Shown: piece after piece, positions 6,470-9,811 of the stretch | Numbering within the stretch: position 1 is the stretch's first letter | Layout: each line of letters begins with the position of its first letter | Assembly: GCA_022567875.1 (NCBI GenBank) | Contig: JADFGB010000023.1 | Coordinates: 1 to 9,811 of the forward strand | Direction: 5' to 3' | Source of the DNA: Bacteroidota bacterium | GTDB lineage: Bacteria; Bacteroidota; Ignavibacteria; Ignavibacteriales; Ignavibacteriaceae | Length of the DNA stretch: 9,811 nt | Made by a program: the position numbers and the translations under genes | The notes under the pieces: generated by a model | What the model was told of the DNA's origin: nothing | What the model saw: only the letters and a program-made list of their open reading frames with translations | Databases searched by the model: none

Positions 6470-7903
6470 TTGAGCATTTTAAACAACGAAATAAGAGAAT
6501 ACTTAACTTCTTTATACGGTAAAAGTTCTGAAAAGAAATATGAAGAATTTATAAAAAAAGAACCCTCCATCTATTTAAGAGTTAATTTATTAAAAACTAA
6601 TAAATTAGATTTAATCAATTCTCTTAAAAAACAATACGGAGTTATATGTAGAGAAATTGAAAACATCCCAAATGCCCTGAAAGTAATTGAAGGAAAAAAA
6701 ATTGTTGGAAAAACATTACAGCATGTTACTGGTAAATTTTATATTCAGGGTTTGTCATCAATGATTCCTCCTTTAGTTCTTTCACCCTCTCCCTATGATA
6801 AAGTACTAGATTTATGTGCAGCACCAGGTTCTAAAACTACCGGACTAGGTGAAATGATGAACAACACCGGGACATTGATTGCAAACGAGATACAGCAAAG
6901 CCGCATAAATATGCTTGTATATAATATTGATAGAATAAATTTAATTAATACCGCTGTTACACATAATAGGGGCGAATGGCTGAGTAAATATTTCACTGAA
7001 TATTTTGATAAAATTCTTGTGGATGCGCCTTGCAGCGGACTTGGAATAATTCATAAAAAGAGTGAAGTAAATGATTGGTGGTCCCTTAAAAGAGCTAAAT
7101 TATTAGGAGAATTACAATTCAAACTTTTAATATCGGCAATAAAAATGACAAGGGTTGGAGGTGAGATAGTTTACTCCACATGTACACTTACGCCCGAAGA
7201 AAATGAAATTGTTTTAAATAAATTTTTAGAAAAATATCCTGTTGAAGTCAGTGAAATAAAACTGCCGGTAAAATCACATCCCGGTTTTACTGAATATAAA
7301 GGATTAAATTTACATCCATCGTTATCTCTTGCAAGACGTATTTTACCATGGGAGAATGATTCAGACGGATTTTTCATAATAAAACTTATTAAAACGGATC
7401 ATACTAATTCACCAGTACAAGTAAAGACTAAAATTAAATCAAAAATAATCAATGCTAACAGTCAAAAATTAAAAGCACATTTATCTAATATTTATGAGGA
7501 TTTTGGAATAGATAAAGATGTAATGGATAATTATAAATTTACGTTGAACGGAAACAATATTTTTTTCATCAATAAATATTTTGATGTTGAAAATCTTGAT
7601 ATGTTTCATAGGTTTGGAATTAGGTTTGGTAAAATTGATAATCACGGTAAAACCATCCTACACTCTCAGGCAGCAGAGATATTAGAGAAATATATAATTA
7701 GAAATATTTACGAACTAAAAACTTTGAACGAGCTGAAAATCTATATTGGAGGGGGAACAATTAAAGGTGTTTTAATGCAAGGCAGGCAATGTGTTGTTAA
7801 ATATAACAGCTATCTTTTAGGTACTGCAGCTTTAACACAAAATGGTTTAAAGAGTAGATTTCCCCGTGCAAAAAGAACACAAAACATTTTAATAAAAGAA
7901 TAA
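6470..7903 (+). CDS. NOL1/NOP2/Sun-family (RsmF-like) rRNA m5C methyltransferase
   Basis: This 477-residue cytoplasmic enzyme uses S-adenosylmethionine to methylate cytosine C5 in RNA. The N-terminal family segment IYLRVNLLKT (34-43) precedes the Rossmann domain. Motif I is VLDLCAAPGSKT (112-123, SAM binding) and the acidic strand end is ANEI (138-141). Motif IV DAPCSG (185-190, Cys188) and motif VI YSTCTLTPEENE (235-246, Cys238) supply the two cysteines used in NSUN-type m5C chemistry. The C-terminal extension (about 325-477) ends in a PUA-like piece, with GVLMQGR, LLGTAAL and LKSRFPRAKR. This resembles RsmF/YebU, which modifies 16S rRNA, more than RsmB, which carries an N-terminal NusB-like domain absent here. 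The length also matches RsmF (about 480). Position-specific orthology is inferred. The start is TTG with an AAGAGA site. The neighbours are ten and eight bases away, consistent with one operon. Confidence 0.88.
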   Translation: MSILNNEIREYLTSLYGKSSEKKYEEFIKKEPSIYLRVNLLKTNKLDLINSLKKQYGVICREIENIPNALKVIEGKKIVGKTLQHVTGKFYIQGLSSMIPPLVLSPSPYDKVLDLCAAPGSKTTGLGEMMNNTGTLIANEIQQSRINMLVYNIDRINLINTAVTHNRGEWLSKYFTEYFDKILVDAPCSGLGIIHKKSEVNDWWSLKRAKLLGELQFKLLISAIKMTRVGGEIVYSTCTLTPEENEIVLNKFLEKYPVEVSEIKLPVKSHPGFTEYKGLNLHPSLSLARRILPWENDSDGFFIIKLIKTDHTNSPVQVKTKIKSKIINANSQKLKAHLSNIYEDFGIDKDVMDNYKFTLNGNNIFFINKYFDVENLDMFHRFGIRFGKIDNHGKTILHSQAAEILEKYIIRNIYELKTLNELKIYIGGGTIKGVLMQGRQCVVKYNSYLLGTAALTQNGLKSRFPRAKRTQNILIKE

Positions 7904-7911
7904 AAATATTT

Positions 7912-8253
7912 ATGAATATTATTATCTACGGAACTAAAAAGTGCAACGATACAAAGAAAGCACAAAGATTTTTTAATGAAAGAAACATCCCATTTCACTT
8001 CAGGGACTTAAGTGAAAAAGAATTGGCAAAAGGAGAGTTTGATAATATCAGTTCAAAAATACCGATTGAAGAATTGATTGATAAAGATGGAAAACAATAT
8101 AAAAAACGAGGGTTAGAATTTATGGTTTTTAATGTAGAAGAAGAATTATTGGAAGATGCTTTGTTGATAAAAACACCTATTGTCAGAAACGGAAATAATT
8201 TTACACTTGGTAATGAATCTGATATTTGGAAAGAGTGGATAAAAAATAATTAA
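7912..8253 (+). CDS. ArsC/Spx/YffB-family thioredoxin-fold protein with a CXXT motif
   Basis: This 113-residue protein has the ArsC-like fold signature: strand IIIYGTKKC with Cys11, helix NDTKKAQRFF, FRDLSEKEL, and the cis-proline segment KTPIVRNG followed by a terminal WKEWI. Length and motif order match the ArsC/YffB/Spx superfamily. Cys11 is followed by N-D-T, so the pair is CXXT. It lacks the CXXC redox switch of Spx, and no other cysteine is present to act in the usual ArsC relay. It might work as a monothiol reductase that uses a low-molecular-weight thiol; calling it an arsenate reductase would overstate the evidence. It starts eight bases after the methyltransferase gene without a clear ribosome binding site and is the last gene before a convergent glnA. 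Confidence 0.75.
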   Translation: MNIIIYGTKKCNDTKKAQRFFNERNIPFHFRDLSEKELAKGEFDNISSKIPIEELIDKDGKQYKKRGLEFMVFNVEEELLEDALLIKTPIVRNGNNFTLGNESDIWKEWIKNN

Positions 8254-8273
8254 CCCCGATTTTTAGATCGGGG
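8254..8273 (-). terminator. Strong hairpin between convergent genes, best read as the glnA terminator
   Basis: CCCCGAT (8254-8260) pairs perfectly with ATCGGGG (8267-8273) around a 6-base loop. It begins on the base after the stop codon of the ArsC-like gene. On the minus strand the stem is followed by a T-rich stretch with TTTTTT (8246-8241), as expected for an intrinsic terminator of glnA 48 bases after its stop. On the plus strand it is followed by CAGAAAAAT, so it would act there mainly as a 3'-end stabiliser or a weak terminator. Confidence 0.75.
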
Positions 8274-8320
8274 CAGAAAAATAATTGAAAGAAGAAGTCG
8301 TTTCACTTTACAAATAATTA

Positions 8321-9748
8321 TTACACATCATAATAAAGAGCAAACTCGTAAGGGTGCGGCTGCAGTGCCATTGGTTTTATTTCTTTATCAATTTTATAAT
8401 CAATCCAGGTTTTAATTACATCCTCTGTAAAAACATCACCCTTTAACAAATATTCGTGATCATTAGTTAGAGCATCCAAAGCTTCTTCTAAAGAAGCTGG
8501 CGTTGAAGGTATATCCTTAAGTTCTTCCGGAGCCATATCATAAATATCTTTTTCCAACGGGTCACCAGGATCTATTCTGTTCATAATTCCATCAAGCCCT
8601 GCCATCATAATTGCTGAAAAAGCAAGATAAGGATTACACGATGGATCCGGACACCTGAATTCAACTCTTTTTGATTTTGGGTTTGCCGAGTACATAGGTA
8701 TCCTTACCGATGCACTTCTATTTCTTTGTGAATAAGCTAAGTTGACAGGTGCTTCATAACCAGGGACTAATCTTTTATAAGAATTTGTTGTAGGATTTGT
8801 AAATGCTAATAAGGAAGGTGCATGTTTTAATATACCTCCAATAAAATACAGTCCCATTTCACTTAATCCTGCATAACCTGTACCGGCAAATAAAGGTTTA
8901 CCTTTTTTCCAGAAACTAATATGTACGTGCATTCCGCTGCCGTTATCACCCATAATCGGCTTAGGCATATACGTTGCCGTTTTGTTATGTTTTTTGGCAG
9001 TATTTTTTACAATATATTTAAACATCAATAATTGATCTGCAGCTTTTAATAAAGGTTCAAATTTGAGATCGATTTCACATTGTCCGCCGCTTGCAACTTC
9101 GTGATGCTGAGCTTCCACTTCAATTCCGGCATCAATTAAATTCATTACCATTTCGTTTCGTAAATCATTTAATGAATCTGTTGGTGGAACTGGAAAATAA
9201 CCCTCTTTGTATCGTGGTTTATATCCCAAATTAGGACCTTCATCTGTACCGCTGTTCCACCTGCCTTCTACGGAGTCAACTTTATAAAAACAGCCGTTCG
9301 GTGTAGAATCAAATCGAACATCATCAAAAACAAAAAATTCTGCTTCAGGACCAAAGTAAGCAGTGTCTGCAATACCAGTTGATTTTAAATATTCTGTAGC
9401 TTTTAATACTATATTTCTCGGGCACCTTGAATATCTCTCTTTCGTTGCAGGCTCATAAACATCACAAATTAAACTTATTGTAGGTGCTTCTATAAACGTG
9501 TCTACAAACATTGTATTAGCGTCAGGTATAATTAACATATCACTATCATTTATGTTTTTCCAACCTCTAATTGAAGAACCGTCAAACCCCAAACCGTCAG
9601 AAAAAGTATTTTTATCCAACTGATTAGCAGGTATAGTAAAATGCTGCCATTGCCCAGGAAAATCCATGAATTTCATATCGATGAATTTGATATTATTAGT
9701 TTTTACAAAACTTAATATCTTATCAATTTGCGTGAGTTTTTTTCCCAT
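8321..9748 (-). CDS. glnA: Glutamine synthetase, type I-beta
   Basis: This 475-residue protein makes glutamine from glutamate, ammonia and ATP in the cytoplasm, and family members form dodecamers. Diagnostic stretches include [12 protein letters not shown] (29-40), the latch loop [10 protein letters not shown] (54-63), FGPEAEFF (132-139, metal ligands near Glu135), [13 protein letters not shown] (215-227), and GSGMHVH (270-276, His274). The glutamate and ATP sites follow in [12 protein letters not shown] (325-336), NRSASVRIP (343-351) and [11 protein letters not shown] (360-370). The type I-beta insert is present ([19 protein letters not shown]). Tyr403 in [10 protein letters not shown] aligns with the tyrosine adenylylated by GlnE in enterobacteria, so regulation by adenylylation is possible; glnE is not in the window. 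Length equals the enterobacterial enzyme (about 469). The start ATG has a good ribosome binding site. It is transcribed towards the plus-strand run and ends at the shared hairpin. Confidence 0.97.
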   Translation of the reverse strand: MGKKLTQIDKILSFVKTNNIKFIDMKFMDFPGQWQHFTIPANQLDKNTFSDGLGFDGSSIRGWKNINDSDMLIIPDANTMFVDTFIEAPTISLICDVYEPATKERYSRCPRNIVLKATEYLKSTGIADTAYFGPEAEFFVFDDVRFDSTPNGCFYKVDSVEGRWNSGTDEGPNLGYKPRYKEGYFPVPPTDSLNDLRNEMVMNLIDAGIEVEAQHHEVASGGQCEIDLKFEPLLKAADQLLMFKYIVKNTAKKHNKTATYMPKPIMGDNGSGMHVHISFWKKGKPLFAGTGYAGLSEMGLYFIGGILKHAPSLLAFTNPTTNSYKRLVPGYEAPVNLAYSQRNRSASVRIPMYSANPKSKRVEFRCPDPSCNPYLAFSAIMMAGLDGIMNRIDPGDPLEKDIYDMAPEELKDIPSTPASLEEALDALTNDHEYLLKGDVFTEDVIKTWIDYKIDKEIKPMALQPHPYEFALYYDV

Positions 9749-9755
9749 TTGTTTA

Positions 9756-9761
9756 CCTTTT
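9756..9761 (-). promoter_or_regulatory. Ribosome binding site of glnA
   Basis: Read on the minus strand, AAAAGG ends seven bases before the ATG at 9748. This supports the chosen start and is one of the two clearest Shine-Dalgarno sites in the window. Confidence 0.7.
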
Positions 9762-9811
9762 ATAATTTATTAATAAAATTAAATATCTATCTCTGTTGTT
9801 TCTTTTATTGT
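9762..9811 (-). promoter_or_regulatory. Partial upstream region of glnA with a 12-base palindrome
   Basis: Only about 50 bases of the glnA leader are in the window. They are nearly all A/T and include the perfect palindrome TTTATTAATAAA (9766-9777), which could be chance at this composition. I cannot identify a promoter, a nitrogen-control site or a glutamine riboswitch in the part that is visible. Confidence 0.2.

Noticed and set aside
6793..7377. Minus-strand frames opposite the rRNA methyltransferase
   Set aside because: They cover the conserved SAM-binding and cysteine motifs of the plus-strand gene and show no motif of their own.
7810..7998. Minus-strand frame across the junction of the methyltransferase and ArsC-like genes
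   Set aside because: It overlaps two confident plus-strand genes and has no supporting start signal or similarity.
1..9811. Mobile element, prophage or defence island
   Set aside because: No transposase, integrase, phage, toxin-antitoxin or restriction gene, no tRNA target and no terminal inverted repeats were seen; composition is even across the window.

Overview
The window is AT-rich bacterial chromosome (about 30% GC by eye), densely packed, with nine protein genes complete or nearly so and no RNA gene, insertion sequence, prophage or CRISPR array. The gene set suggests a member of the Bacteroidota/Chlorobiota/Ignavibacteriota group: a bacillithiol-type BshA, a type I-beta glutamine synthetase, a secreted M28 peptidase and low GC together. 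Ignavibacteria-like is my best guess. This is an inference from style and content, not a database match.

Layout. (1) Positions 1-2523, minus strand: a tight three-gene unit transcribed leftwards, PfkB-family kinase -> RmlD-like sugar-nucleotide reductase -> NagD-like HAD phosphatase. The genes overlap by 11 and 8 bases, and the last is cut by the window edge. All three act on sugars or phosphorylated metabolites, so they may share a pathway, but no substrate can be read from the sequence. (2) Positions 2635-5369, plus strand: a secreted M28 zinc peptidase with a PA-like insert, then bshA, the glycosyltransferase that starts bacillithiol synthesis. (3) Positions 5370-5601: a 232-base gap without a convincing gene, holding a GC-rich hairpin. 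(4) Positions 5602-8253, plus strand: a tight four-gene run made of a DNPH1/2-deoxyribosyltransferase-like enzyme, an unrecognised 142-residue protein, an RsmF-like rRNA m5C methyltransferase, and an ArsC/Spx/YffB-family thioredoxin-fold protein. The second and third genes both start at TTG. (5) Positions 8254-9748: a strong hairpin between convergent genes, then glnA on the minus strand with a good ribosome binding site. Its promoter lies mostly beyond the right edge.

The window reads as mostly core metabolism and RNA/nucleotide housekeeping. I did not find a clearly new system. The points most worth a second look are the uncharacterised kinase-reductase-phosphatase operon with a divergent kinase, the unknown 142-residue protein, the pair of TTG starts, and the CXXT thioredoxin-fold protein in an organism that carries bacillithiol machinery.
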